Assembly: GCF_003668565.1 (NCBI RefSeq)
Contig: NZ_RCWJ01000002.1
Coordinates: 310,001 to 374,000, forward strand
Source of the DNA: Mycetocola zhadangensis
Lineage (GTDB): Bacteria; Actinomycetota; Actinomycetes; Actinomycetales; Microbacteriaceae
Length of the DNA stretch: 64,000 nt
Reading direction: 5' to 3'
Shown here: piece by piece, positions 42,501 through 50,447 of the stretch
Layout of the letters: each line of letters begins with the position of its first letter
How positions within the stretch are numbered: position 1 is the first letter of the stretch
Made by a program: the position numbers and the translations under genes
Notes under the pieces: model-generated
The model's input: the letters and a program-made list of their open reading frames with translations, nothing else
Databases searched by the model: none
Told to the model about the DNA's origin: nothing

Positions 42501-43734
42501 CCGAGTGAGCGTCGGCGTCGCGTGCACGTTCTCCAACTCACCGTCGCCGTTCGCAACGGTGCGAGTCACGAAAATCATCGAGGACTGGAGTGGCGCCAAT
42601 CGCACGCCAACGCCCGGCTGGACGATGAGCGCCGCCGCGACGGCCAACACCGGCAGCACAGTCAGCACCCTGCCTTCACGCAACCCAGTGCAGCAGACCG
42701 GGGCCGATGGGTCTGCCACCTGGCAGGTGCTCTTCGGCGCCGCATCCCAGCGAGGGCGTGTCACCGTGAGTGAGACAACCCAAACCGGCTTCCGCTACCA
42801 AAGCCTGGTGTGCACGGTGAACGGTGTTGCCGGCGCCACAACGGTCACGACCGTCGGAGACCAGGTCCGGGGCTCGCTCAACGTCGACATCGGGCCGGGC
42901 ACCGTCGTGGACTGTGTCTACACCAACCGGCCGATCGCCACTTTGACTCTCGTCAAGAACATTTCGTTCGGCAGCGCCTCGCCGTCGGAATGGCAGCTCG
43001 CCGCGACGCGCAGCCTGCCCTCAGCTCTTCCGGGTCCCAGCGGTGCTGGCGGAACTGGGACCGTGAACGCGGTGCCCGTTTCGGCAAACATCCCCTACCG
43101 CCTGTCGGAGGCGGGCGGTCCCGCTACGTATCTGCAGGTGGGCAACTGGTCGTGCGTTACTGCGTCTGGAGCGGCCGTGCCCGTCACAGCTGCGGGAGAT
43201 GTGAGCCTGACCCGAGGGACGGCTGTGACGTGCACAGTCACGAATGCGACAGCATCCCTCACCCTGCTGAAAAACGTGCAGAACCCGTCGACGGGATTCC
43301 AGCCGTCCACCTGGAACGTGACCGCGACGCCGGCGACCCTGACTGGCCTCAGCCCGACAACCGTGTCCGGTGCGGACTTTGTGACCACCGGTAACCCGTC
43401 CAGCACATTCAACGTTCGGCCGGGGCACTCCTACACCCTCAGCGAAGCACTCGCCCGGAGCGGTACGCGTTTGGCGTATCAGCAGTTGCGGCTCGAGTTG
43501 CGCCAACCGAACGGCAGCTGGACGCCCGTGTCATCGCAGACGATTACCGCCCCGGCTGCCGGCCAGAATGCGATCTACCGCTTCGTCAATGCGCCAGTTC
43601 AGCCCACCATCCTGCCCATGACGGGTGGCTCGAGCACCGATGCGTTCCTCATCGGCGGCTCGGCTGTACTCGCCCTGGCACTCGCCCTCGCCGTATGGCA
43701 GGGACGCCGCCGCGTGAGAAGGAGCATGACCTGA
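39577..43734 (+). CDS. LPXTG-anchored pilus tip/adhesin protein
   Basis: 1385 residues. The signal peptide ends at ASAA (about residue 50). Then follow a jelly-roll-like N-terminal region, a DUF11-like domain (about 350-475), and several prealbumin-like beta-sandwiches beginning RITIQKNVTG (about 480), LSVEKIVVG (875), VRVTKIIE (996), LTLVKN (1123) and LTLLKN (1228), with a propeller-like segment between 590 and 870. It ends in LPMTG, a hydrophobic helix and an RRRVRR tail, a sortase signal. First gene of the pilus operon. The ATG at 39577 is a choice; the frame is open from the GTG at 39517. Confidence 0.88.
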   Translation: MPHDRFARERACKAEHVAPLRRVGFSFAAMAALVALTLGLVAAPEASAAATGLSDLSGGSAAPAEETASSPEAAPSSVAASDVSVLAAGVPEAPVQLWLEDFESSAAPSQLGAYASNRYTAAAFWLNYANCNGVILNYTVAFPATGYCGTATDVVSRNQVRRMADVLGQSRLGVVGSTNNASPTNGSTTGASGSQANRAVAAMTMAGGTTTANQTMIESVSPVGLSASADRYYAASIDVAEDSCSARPAGANNNSRIDVALLVGPTVQPLTVAPIIACNITDGRYTSPTLTGGFGSETSVRAGRFFTDTAMRLTPTEAAQARIRVSNEISASSGNDFAFDNLRIVDATPSLDKAFATGLGTTGTPTTLTFTITNTSELAAKNDWAFTDNLPPGLVVAPTPSIGGTCANVTGTAFAVQANPGAASIAVTGGDLATNASSCTISVNVVANTPGTYSNGPANVSTVLNAPETATFVAEAPARITIQKNVTGRAAVTDQFRLALSLGATEVASVTTVGTNTGIQAARVGPINVTRGSVYTVSESIISTGTLNSYTTSYQCLRGTTTIATGTSVSGQITIPNEPGAEIVCTFTNTPQAATLYCDGTYYYAVRANGSIAQANATSAAAPTQLVGAVTGATDINAFGVNGAGTSAVSLDRTGTNAASASGIVNYTIVNGALQGTRTPFTGTQGSFLDRTGATVDGTIIAGAVDPLNGRFVVGKSANGSVRLWEYTPGALNNGSRFLYLGQVATGTTVGENGDISFDAQGNLHIVQTAADSSNVGMFSVTRESLLAASGGTIPASVNVRRALSGTNAGEALTAVNGMAFSPTGNVYLSNGTSAYQFDPMTWERVPNSPRSTIGAAAPNNVTDLAACASPSTLSVEKIVVGRQSMLDQFRIAVSAGTPRSESSVATTSGTATGVQSARIGPTPVQINTSVTISETMAFGSLSPLSSYNSVYECWADGVRIYTGTEKSATITIPNRVSVGVACTFSNSPSPFATVRVTKIIEDWSGANRTPTPGWTMSAAATANTGSTVSTLPSRNPVQQTGADGSATWQVLFGAASQRGRVTVSETTQTGFRYQSLVCTVNGVAGATTVTTVGDQVRGSLNVDIGPGTVVDCVYTNRPIATLTLVKNISFGSASPSEWQLAATRSLPSALPGPSGAGGTGTVNAVPVSANIPYRLSEAGGPATYLQVGNWSCVTASGAAVPVTAAGDVSLTRGTAVTCTVTNATASLTLLKNVQNPSTGFQPSTWNVTATPATLTGLSPTTVSGADFVTTGNPSSTFNVRPGHSYTLSEALARSGTRLAYQQLRLELRQPNGSWTPVSSQTITAPAAGQNAIYRFVNAPVQPTILPMTGGSSTDAFLIGGSAVLALALALAVWQGRRRVRRSMT

Positions 43735-43814
43735 CACGTTGACTTCCCTACTTTCGCGATCCCATTTCTGAATTCCACCTCGCTACATCACTTTCATCAT
43801 TGACAGGAGTAACA

Positions 43815-45338
43815 ATGCCCAGGTCCATTACTCAGCGGGTCACCGCTACGATCGGCGCCCTTGCCTTGGCCGCCGGCGTAGCGGTCATGACCAGCGCGCC
43901 GGCGCAGGCTGTGACCCTGCCCGGCAACATCGACACAGCCCAACCTCGCAGCCTCACGGTGCACAAGTTCGCGCTCGGCCCCAACAATGGTCAGATCGTC
44001 GGCACCGGCCAGGAGCTCCCATCCACCAGTGGCCTCGGCACGCCCCTCCCTGGCGCAGTCTTCACCGCGACGCAGGTCGCCGGTGTCGACTTCTCCACGC
44101 CCGAGGGCTGGGCGATTGCGAACAGCCTGAGCCCGCAGACGGCCTCGACGCGCCTGACCGGTGCGCCGTACACATCGACACCTTCCGCGGCCAATGGAAC
44201 GGCGACCTTCCCGGCGGACCTGCCGCTTGGACTGTTCTACGTGCAGGAAACCGTTCTGCCCGCCGATGCGACCAACCCGACCGCGCCGTTTCTCGTTTCG
44301 CTTCCGCTGCCCACCGGACCGGTCGGCGCTCCAGCGAACCAGTGGATCTACGACGTTCACGTGTACCCGAAGAACGCTGTCACCGAGTTGACGAAGACGC
44401 GTACTCCGGCTCCCGCGAATTCAGCTGAAGCGCGCAACCCCGACCTCATCCGTTGGGCGATTGCCTCGAGCGTTCCCACGCTGGCAGCAGGCGACACCAT
44501 CACCAATTTCTCGCTCACTGACTCCGTGCCGGGCGCGCTGGTATTCCCAACCACGCTCCCCGTCGGCGTTTCGCCATCGACCGTTGCCGTAACAAGCTCC
44601 GCAGGTGTCGCGCAGAACTTCGTCCTCGGTGTCGACTACACGATCACGAACACCGATGCCACCCCGACGGCCGAGGCGACGTCCACACTGGTCTTCACTC
44701 CAGCAGGTCTCAGCCGTCTCACCAACCTCCAGGGCGGCCTCGTAACGTTCAACGTGCTGACGCGCGCTGTGTCGATCCCATCCAACGGACTGATCATCAA
44801 CAGCGCCACGGCGAGCATCAATGGCTCTGTCGAGACAGTGACGGGCTCCACCCCGATCGGGCAACTGACGGTCTTCGCCTACGAAAGCAACAACGGCGGC
44901 CCGCGTACCCCTCTGGCCAACGCGACGTACCAGGTTTACCTGAACCAGAACGACGCGAACAACCAGCAGAACCCCATCTCGATCAACGGCAGCACGAACT
45001 GGACGACCGGCGCGGCTGGCACCGTCCAGATTCCGATCATGACGCCCGGTAACTACTATGTGCGCGAGGTTACCCCGCCGAGCGGCTTCAACCTGCCTCA
45101 GAGCAACCCGGTGCAGGCCGTGGTCGTTCCTGGGCCCACGTCGACAGTTGCGCCGGTGCAGAACTACGTCGAGTTCAACCACACCCAGGTGTCGGCAGCG
45201 AATTTCCTGCTGCCCCTCACCGGTGGTGATGGAGGGCTGTGGTTCGGTATTGGGGGCGCCACCCTTTTGGTCACCGCACTCGGTGCCGCCATTATCGTGT
45301 CGCGTCGTCGTGCGGTCTCCGCACCCATCGCCGCGTAA
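43815..45338 (+). CDS. SpaH/EbpB-type major (backbone) pilin
   Basis: 507 residues. Signal peptide ending APAQA, pilin motif NQWIYDVHVYPKN (the Lys is the expected isopeptide donor, near residue 190), two Cna-B-like domains, an E-box in YYVREVTPPSGF, and a C-terminal LPLTG sortase signal with a hydrophobic helix and RRR tail. Sortase links the Thr of one subunit to the pilin-motif Lys of the next to make a covalent fibre. CAGGAG lies before the ATG at 43815. It is 80 bases after the tip gene and six bases before the sortase gene. Confidence 0.95.
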   Translation: MPRSITQRVTATIGALALAAGVAVMTSAPAQAVTLPGNIDTAQPRSLTVHKFALGPNNGQIVGTGQELPSTSGLGTPLPGAVFTATQVAGVDFSTPEGWAIANSLSPQTASTRLTGAPYTSTPSAANGTATFPADLPLGLFYVQETVLPADATNPTAPFLVSLPLPTGPVGAPANQWIYDVHVYPKNAVTELTKTRTPAPANSAEARNPDLIRWAIASSVPTLAAGDTITNFSLTDSVPGALVFPTTLPVGVSPSTVAVTSSAGVAQNFVLGVDYTITNTDATPTAEATSTLVFTPAGLSRLTNLQGGLVTFNVLTRAVSIPSNGLIINSATASINGSVETVTGSTPIGQLTVFAYESNNGGPRTPLANATYQVYLNQNDANNQQNPISINGSTNWTTGAAGTVQIPIMTPGNYYVREVTPPSGFNLPQSNPVQAVVVPGPTSTVAPVQNYVEFNHTQVSAANFLLPLTGGDGGLWFGIGGATLLVTALGAAIIVSRRRAVSAPIAA

Positions 45339-45344
45339 GTCAAC

Positions 45345-46328
45345 GTGAGGACAACGGAGGCAGGGAGTCCCACGGGACCCCTGCCTTCGTCGTCCCCGAA
45401 AAAGGGTAGACAGCCGCGGCTCTCGCGACGGAACGTCGGTCGCTCCGGGCGGTGGCGGCTGTCGGCGATCTCGCTCATCATCGCGCTGATAGCGGTACTG
45501 GGCGCGGGGTTACTTCTCTTCCCCACGGTGGTGTCGTGGTTTAGCCAGTATGAGCAGTCACAGCGCATCGACGGTCTGACCGACGATGTTGCCGACCTCA
45601 GCGCTTCGACCCTGCAAAGGAAACTCGACCAGGCTCGCGACTACAACGCGAGGATCGCCGGCGGAGGCGCGAACATCCTCGCGAACGAGCGCCTGCCGCT
45701 TGCCGACCAGCCGGAGCAGGACGGTGACTACGAATCGATTCTCAGCGTCGACGAGGCGGGCCTGATGGGCCGCCTCAAGATCCCGTCCATTCAGTTGGAC
45801 CTGCCGATTTCCCACGGAACGAGCAGCACCGTCCTTGAGCACGGAGTCGGACACCTCGAAGGCACCGCCGTGCCAGTGGGCGGAGCGCACACACACTCGG
45901 TTCTCACGGCTCACCGCGGCCTTGCGACCTCCGAACTGTTCACCCACCTCGACCGCGTGCAACTGGATGACACCTTTGTCGTCGAGGTCCTGGGTGAGGT
46001 CCTCACGTATCGCGTGATCGATTCGCGTGTCGTCGAACCATCCGAGACCGAGAGCCTCTTCCCTGTGGAGGGTAAGGACCTCATCACCCTAGTGACCTGC
46101 ACGCCCCTCGGAGTGAACAGCCACCGCATTCTGGTGACGGGGGAACGTGTCATTCCCACACCGAGCGGCGACCTCGACGCCGCAGGGCAGCGCCCAGAGA
46201 TCCCGACGTTCCCGTGGTGGGCGCTGATCGCCGCCGGCGTGCTGCTGACCGCAATCGTCTACGTGTGGCTGTCCGGACGACCGCCGCGAACCACGGTTTC
46301 GTCCCGTGGGAGTGCAGCAGAAGACTGA
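45345..46328 (+). CDS. Class C (pilus-polymerising) sortase
   Basis: 327 residues. N-terminal membrane helix (about 39-63), catalytic His in VLTAHRG (about 189), Cys in TLVTCTP (about 250) and Arg in SHRILVTGER, then a C-terminal membrane helix (WWALIAAGVLLTAIVYVWL) typical of class C. It cleaves LPXTG-type signals of the two preceding proteins and joins subunits. The usual DPF/DPW lid motif is not obvious in the region before the core. GTG start directly after the pilin stop. Confidence 0.95.
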   Translation: MRTTEAGSPTGPLPSSSPKKGRQPRLSRRNVGRSGRWRLSAISLIIALIAVLGAGLLLFPTVVSWFSQYEQSQRIDGLTDDVADLSASTLQRKLDQARDYNARIAGGGANILANERLPLADQPEQDGDYESILSVDEAGLMGRLKIPSIQLDLPISHGTSSTVLEHGVGHLEGTAVPVGGAHTHSVLTAHRGLATSELFTHLDRVQLDDTFVVEVLGEVLTYRVIDSRVVEPSETESLFPVEGKDLITLVTCTPLGVNSHRILVTGERVIPTPSGDLDAAGQRPEIPTFPWWALIAAGVLLTAIVYVWLSGRPPRTTVSSRGSAAED

Positions 46329-46411
46329 GGTCGGTGGCAGGCGTCTCGAAAAGCGGCGGCAACTGGCATCCGCTCGCTTCGCTCAAAACAACAAGCTTTT
46401 GCTCGGGAAGC

Positions 46412-46837
46412 TCAGTCGTCGATCACCGCTTTGCCCTGGCGCGAGAGCTCTGCAAGCCCATCGCGCATCTTCTGAATCTGCTCGGGTGTGTGCCCCACCC
46501 AGTCCGTGAGTTCGCCGACGACCTTCACCGGATCCTTTGTGCGGAAGGACCGTGTCGGATTGCCCGGAAACCTCTTATCGGTCACGTTGGGGTCGTCTTC
46601 GATATCCCCGGTCGGCTCGACGATGTAGACGCGCCCTGGGCCATCGCCCACGGCCAGCTCGGCGCCCCACGCTGCGGCATCGAGAGTGGCCGTCAGATAG
46701 ACGTGGTTGGCGGTTCGCCCTCCGCCGTAGTTCGAGGTGCGGCCAGGCACGAGCAGATCGCCTTTCGCAAGCGCGGCCTTTGTTCCGTGGAGCAGCGCAC
46801 CGGACTCGTGCACTTCGAACGGTGTCGGTTGGCTCAT
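46412..46837 (-). CDS. arr: NAD+-rifampin ADP-ribosyltransferase (Arr)
   Basis: 141 residues, the full length of Arr enzymes. LLHGTKAALAKGDLLVPGRT, SNYGGGRTANHVYLTATLDA, AAWGAELAVGDGPGRVYIVE and PTGDIEDDPNVTDKRFPGNP are near-diagnostic blocks, including the catalytic His and Asp regions. Arr transfers ADP-ribose from NAD+ to a hydroxyl of rifamycins and so inactivates them. ATG at 46837 has GGGGG upstream. It is convergent with the sortase gene and divergent from the quinone oxidoreductase gene. Confidence 0.95.
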   Translation of the reverse strand: MSQPTPFEVHESGALLHGTKAALAKGDLLVPGRTSNYGGGRTANHVYLTATLDAAAWGAELAVGDGPGRVYIVEPTGDIEDDPNVTDKRFPGNPTRSFRTKDPVKVVGELTDWVGHTPEQIQKMRDGLAELSRQGKAVIDD

Positions 46838-47010
46838 CGTTGATACCCCCATCTGGTGCGTTAGCCTAGCGCGCTGCGCCGTCGCTGGGCTGTAGCCGCA
46901 TTTCCGGCTGACGCCACACCGAGGCAAGCTGCCCGAGAGCGTGCAACCATGGGTCGAAGGGCTTCGCGGTCCCCACCCGCGAGGCGTGCACGACGATCGA
47001 GGGAGCAGGA

Positions 47011-48000
47011 ATGACCGCAACCATGAGGGCAGTCGAGTATCAGGGAGCCGGCGGACCCGAGGTCATTCGCGTCGTCGATCGCCCCCGACCTGAGCCATCG
47101 TCGGGCGAGGTGCTCATCCGTGTGGCCGCAGCCGGGCTCAACCGCGCCGATGTGCAGCAGCGCAGAGGTGTCTATCCGCCACCGCCCGGTGCGTCCGACA
47201 TTCCGGGCCTCGAGGTCAGCGGAACGGTCACCGCGCTCGGCGACGGCGTTCACACATTCGAGGTGGGCGCTGAGGTGTGCGCCCTGCTCTCCGGTGGCGG
47301 GTACGCCGAGTACGTCACGGTTCCAGCCGGACAGATTCTGCCCGTTCCCACGCACACCACCCTCGTCGACGCCGCCGGCCTGCCGGAAGTCACCAGCACG
47401 GTCTGGTCCAATCTCTTCCTCACCGCTCGCGTGAGCGCAGGCGACTGGGTGCTCATCCACGGCGGCGCCGGCGGCATCGGCACCATGGCCACGCAACTCG
47501 TCTCCGCGTTCGGCGCCCACCCCGTTGTCACCGCTGGCAGCGCCGAGAAGCTCGACTACTGCCGCACCTTCGGAGCCGAGGCGGGCATCAATTACCGCGA
47601 CGAAGACTTTGTTGAACGCATTCGTGACCTCTCCGGCGGACACGGCGCCGACGTGATCCTCGACGTGATCGGCGCGAAGTACCTCGACCGCAACGTTCGT
47701 GCCCTCGCTTTCGGCGGACGCCTCGTCGTCATCGGTCTTCAGGGTGGAGCGAAGGCCGAACTCGACCTCGGCCTCCTGATGTCCCGCCGCGCCAGCGTCG
47801 CCGGGACGACCCTTCGATCTCGGCCGGCCGACGAGAAAGCGGCAATCGTCGCGCAGGTCGCCGAACACGTCTGGCCTCTGATTGAATCGGGTGCCGTCCG
47901 AGCCGCCGTCGAGACGCGCTTCCCGCTCGAGAACGCCGCCGAAGCGCACGAGCACTTCGATTCCGGACGGCACACCGGCAAGATCCTTCTGACTATCTAA
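47011..48000 (+). CDS. NAD(P)H:quinone oxidoreductase (zinc-independent MDR family)
   Basis: 329 residues. MRAVEYQGAGGPEVIRVVDR, GLNRADVQQRRGVYPPPPGA and the NADPH loop WVLIHGGAGGIGTMATQL followed by VTAGSAEKLDYCRTFGAEAG are typical of PIG3/quinone-oxidoreductase-like medium-chain reductases. The structural zinc Cys cluster of alcohol dehydrogenases is missing, as expected. It probably reduces quinones or enones. A purine-rich GGGAGCAGGA precedes the ATG. Confidence 0.92.
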   Translation: MTATMRAVEYQGAGGPEVIRVVDRPRPEPSSGEVLIRVAAAGLNRADVQQRRGVYPPPPGASDIPGLEVSGTVTALGDGVHTFEVGAEVCALLSGGGYAEYVTVPAGQILPVPTHTTLVDAAGLPEVTSTVWSNLFLTARVSAGDWVLIHGGAGGIGTMATQLVSAFGAHPVVTAGSAEKLDYCRTFGAEAGINYRDEDFVERIRDLSGGHGADVILDVIGAKYLDRNVRALAFGGRLVVIGLQGGAKAELDLGLLMSRRASVAGTTLRSRPADEKAAIVAQVAEHVWPLIESGAVRAAVETRFPLENAAEAHEHFDSGRHTGKILLTI

Positions 48001-48030
48001 CGAACGGATGCCACGTGGCTCGCGTCGATT

Positions 48031-48435
48031 CTAGGAAAGGAGTAGGCAATCCACCCCGGGTAGATCGCCGAACCGTGCATTCTTGTCGGTAGTGAGAATG
48101 GTGCGCTTGGTGGCGAGCGCGGTTGCGGCGATGATCAGGTCGTGGGCGCCACGCCGAGATCCGCTTCGATGGACATGTGCCAGCAGCCGGCCGTGCATCT
48201 CAGCAACGGCGAGGTCGTAAGGCTCGACCGGCAGCGTTTCGAGAACGCGAACCAGGAAGTCCGTTCGAGCGGCGCGGTGTCGCTCGCTCGCAAGCTCGAT
48301 CCCGGTGCGCAGTTCCGCCACCGTGAGGGCAGCAATCACCAGGTCGTCCTCGGGATCGATGCTCGCCTGCAGCGAGTCGGCATCTCGTTCCGAACTGATG
48401 AGGACGCCCGTATCGACGATCAATCGTCTGGCCAC
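48031..48435 (-). CDS. VapC-type PIN-domain toxin
   Basis: 134 residues. The acidic PIN residues are visible: Asp in LIVDTGVLI, Glu in LTVAELRTG, and Asp residues in GAHDLIIAATAL and LTTDKNARF. VapC toxins cut RNA, often tRNA or rRNA, when their antitoxin is degraded. The GTG start lies inside the antitoxin gene (16-base overlap), so both are translated from one mRNA. The GCCACGTGGC palindrome lies 13-22 bases past its stop. Confidence 0.92.
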   Translation of the reverse strand: MARRLIVDTGVLISSERDADSLQASIDPEDDLVIAALTVAELRTGIELASERHRAARTDFLVRVLETLPVEPYDLAVAEMHGRLLAHVHRSGSRRGAHDLIIAATALATKRTILTTDKNARFGDLPGVDCLLLS

Positions 48436-48671
48436 GCCGGGCCTTCCAGGATGACCGCATCTCGAGCTTTCTCAACGTCACCCCGGAAGTCGGAGTCGAC
48501 GCCCCCGGAGCCGAGCAGAGCAAGGAATTCGGTTCCGTTGCTCGACGCAGCGGGACCAAGCGCCGCGATACGTCGCCCGCCGCGTGTAATGACAACGGAT
48601 TCTCCGTTCTCCGCGGCATCGAGAAGTGACGCGAAGGATCGGCTCGCTTCGGTCGCCGTGATGGTGCGCAT
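48420..48671 (-). CDS. Phd/YefM-type antitoxin
   Basis: 83 residues. RTITATEASRSFASLLDAAE and GESVVITRGGRRIAALGPA are the DNA-binding Phd/YefM fold; the C-terminal GGVDSDFRGDVEKARDAV would bind and block the toxin. It should also repress its own operon at the palindrome at 48676-48690 just before the start. ATG at 48671 is used because the palindrome and -10-like GATAAT lie immediately upstream. Confidence 0.92.
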   Translation of the reverse strand: MRTITATEASRSFASLLDAAENGESVVITRGGRRIAALGPAASSNGTEFLALLGSGGVDSDFRGDVEKARDAVILEGPAWPDD

Positions 48672-48675
48672 GCAG

Positions 48676-48690
48676 ATCAGATTATCTGAT
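48676..48690. promoter_or_regulatory. Operator palindrome of the toxin-antitoxin operon
   Basis: ATCAGAT-T-ATCTGAT is a perfect 15-bp palindrome ending four bases upstream of the antitoxin ATG. On the minus strand it contains GATAAT, a good -10 box, nine bases before the ATG. Binding by antitoxin or the complex would shut off the promoter. Confidence 0.78.
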
Positions 48691-48838
48691 ATTCCGTGTG
48701 AGCGCATCCGAGTGAAGGGCCACCACGAGCCGGGGTTTCAGCCTTTTCGTGCAACAAACTCGGTGAAACACCGTCGAGTTCCGGCCAGATCGCTCGTGCG
48801 ACCACCGCAGGGCCGCGCGAGCGGCCTACGCTGAGAAC

Positions 48839-49765
48839 GTGTCAGCACCTTTGCCAGCCGCCATCCGACCGACCGCACTGAGCCCGCTCGTTCTCGTCGC
48901 CATCGCGGTGACGCTGCTGGCCTGGGCCAGCGCGTTCATCGTCATCCGCGACGTCGGCTCAGACTTCACGGCTGGCGCACTGTCCTTGCTGCGGCTGCTC
49001 GTCGGCACAGTCCTGCTGGCGCTGCTTCTGATCGGCCGCCGCTGGGTTCGCCCGACGAAGCGGGAATGGCTGCTCATCCTCGGCTTTGGCATCACCTGGT
49101 TTGGCGCATACAACTTCGCGCTCAACACCGCCGAGCAATCGCTCGACGCCGGCACAACGGCCATGATCGTCAACCTCGCACCGATCCTCGTCGCGCTCGG
49201 TGCCGGTCTCTTCCTCCGCGAGGGGCTGCCGAAGTGGCTGGCCATCGGGGCCGGAGTCGCGTTCATCGGCGTCGTACTGATCGGTGTCGGGGCAGGCGGG
49301 CACGACGGAGGCGTCGACGGCATCGCCGTGCTCTGGGCGCTCCTCGCCGCGGTCACATACGCGGCAGGTGTGCTGTTTCAAAAGCCCGCACTGAAACGAC
49401 TCCCCGCCGCACAGGTGACCTGGCTCGGCTGCGTCATCGGCACGATCGCCTGCCTGCCGTTCACCGGCCAGCTGATCGCCGACATCCAGCAGGCACCGGC
49501 CAGTTCGATCCTCGGTGTCGTCTACCTCGGCGCCGTGCCGACAGCCATCGCGTTCAGCACCTGGGCATACGCCCTGTCACGCGTTCCGGCCGGCCAGCTC
49601 ACCATTTCGACCTACATTGTGCCGCCGCTCGCCATCCTCCTCGGCGCGCTCTTCCTCGGCGAAGTTCCCGTCCCGCTCGCGATCGTCGGAGGCATCCTCT
49701 GCCTCGTCGGGGTCGCGCTCACCCGCCGCCGTGGGCGCCCGATCAATCCGGCCCAGTCGCGTTAG
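48839..49765 (+). CDS. EamA-family (DMT) transporter
   Basis: 308 residues with ten hydrophobic segments in two EamA halves; LLAWASAFIVIRDVGSDFTA opens the first, and GVVYLGAVPTAIAFSTWAYA, then IVPPLAILLGALFLGEVPVP, closes the second. The family exports amino acids, purines or other metabolites; the substrate is unknown. TACGCT (48827-48832) ends six bases before the GTG and no ribosome-binding site exists, so a leaderless mRNA is likely. Confidence 0.9.
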   Translation: MSAPLPAAIRPTALSPLVLVAIAVTLLAWASAFIVIRDVGSDFTAGALSLLRLLVGTVLLALLLIGRRWVRPTKREWLLILGFGITWFGAYNFALNTAEQSLDAGTTAMIVNLAPILVALGAGLFLREGLPKWLAIGAGVAFIGVVLIGVGAGGHDGGVDGIAVLWALLAAVTYAAGVLFQKPALKRLPAAQVTWLGCVIGTIACLPFTGQLIADIQQAPASSILGVVYLGAVPTAIAFSTWAYALSRVPAGQLTISTYIVPPLAILLGALFLGEVPVPLAIVGGILCLVGVALTRRRGRPINPAQSR

Positions 49766-49777
49766 AAACGTGAGGCT

Positions 49778-49824
49778 CCGTGGCATCCGTTCTCGAAAAA
49801 TCTAAAGTCGAGCGGATGCCACGG
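49778..49824. terminator. Hairpin after the EamA gene
   Basis: CCGTGGCATCCG (49778-49789) pairs with CGGATGCCACGG (49813-49824), with CTCGA/TCGAG pairing further inside. It lies 13 bases after the EamA stop and before the stop of the convergent DUF4190 gene. It has no T-run after the stem. Confidence 0.65.
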
Positions 49825-49847
49825 GGCACGAAAGCGGTTCCGTGCGG

Positions 49848-50318
49848 TTACGCCCCAAGTGCGATGGCGACGACCGTTTCAAGGGCTGGGGCACTTTCGA
49901 CGGTCATTCCCAGGGTGAAAAGCGCGCCGAACGTGAACACGAAAATCATGACGAATGACACGAGCATCGAGACCGCGGAGAGTGCGAGGCCCCAGATGGG
50001 CTGCGCCCGCGGTCGACCCGCCTGCGCCCACGCGATGCCGCCGAGGACAACGCCGACGGGGCCGAGTGCAAAGGAGAGCACGTTCACGATCGGGATGAAC
50101 GCGGCGACCATCGAGGCGATGCCGATGATGAAGGCGGCACGTCCCAACCCCTGGCCGCGTTCGGGCGGCGTCGGGCCGCCCGCGGTGTAGCCGTGCTGAG
50201 GCTGCTGTCGGGGATCGTACTCGGCGACGCCGGAGGGCTGTGGCGCCGAATACGGTGATTGAGGGCCTTGCGCTGTGGGGTCGGCGGGTCCGTATGGGCT
50301 CGGCGGCAGGTTAGTCAT
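49848..50318 (-). CDS. DUF4190-type membrane protein
   Basis: 156 residues. A 70-residue Pro/Gln/Tyr-rich cytoplasmic region (with PPSPYGPADP and PTPPERGQG) is followed by three hydrophobic segments; GRAAFIIGIASMVAAFIPIV and VGVVLGGIAWAQAGRPRAQP show the DUF4190 layout. The N-terminus MTNLPPSP is shared with the protein at 54267-55169, and the two are clearly related. Function unknown. Confidence 0.82.
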   Translation of the reverse strand: MTNLPPSPYGPADPTAQGPQSPYSAPQPSGVAEYDPRQQPQHGYTAGGPTPPERGQGLGRAAFIIGIASMVAAFIPIVNVLSFALGPVGVVLGGIAWAQAGRPRAQPIWGLALSAVSMLVSFVMIFVFTFGALFTLGMTVESAPALETVVAIALGA

Positions 50319-50366
50319 GGAACCGAGTCTGCCGTATTCGGTGGCGCGGTGCGGGGACGTAAGCTC

Positions 50367-50401
50367 CGTGGCATCCGTCTCTCGAAAACGGATGCCACGG
50401 C
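50367..50401. terminator. Perfect CGGATGCC-type hairpin
   Basis: CCGTGGCATCCGT (50367-50379) pairs perfectly with ACGGATGCCACGG (50389-50401) across nine bases. It stands between the LURP-one gene (ending 50448) and the next minus-strand gene starting at 50318. A T-tract follows only inside the loop, so termination is likely but not certain. Confidence 0.65.
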
Positions 50402-50447
50402 GCACGTCCCGCGCGCACGCCCCGGTGAGTCGGTCGGTCGCGAAAAA

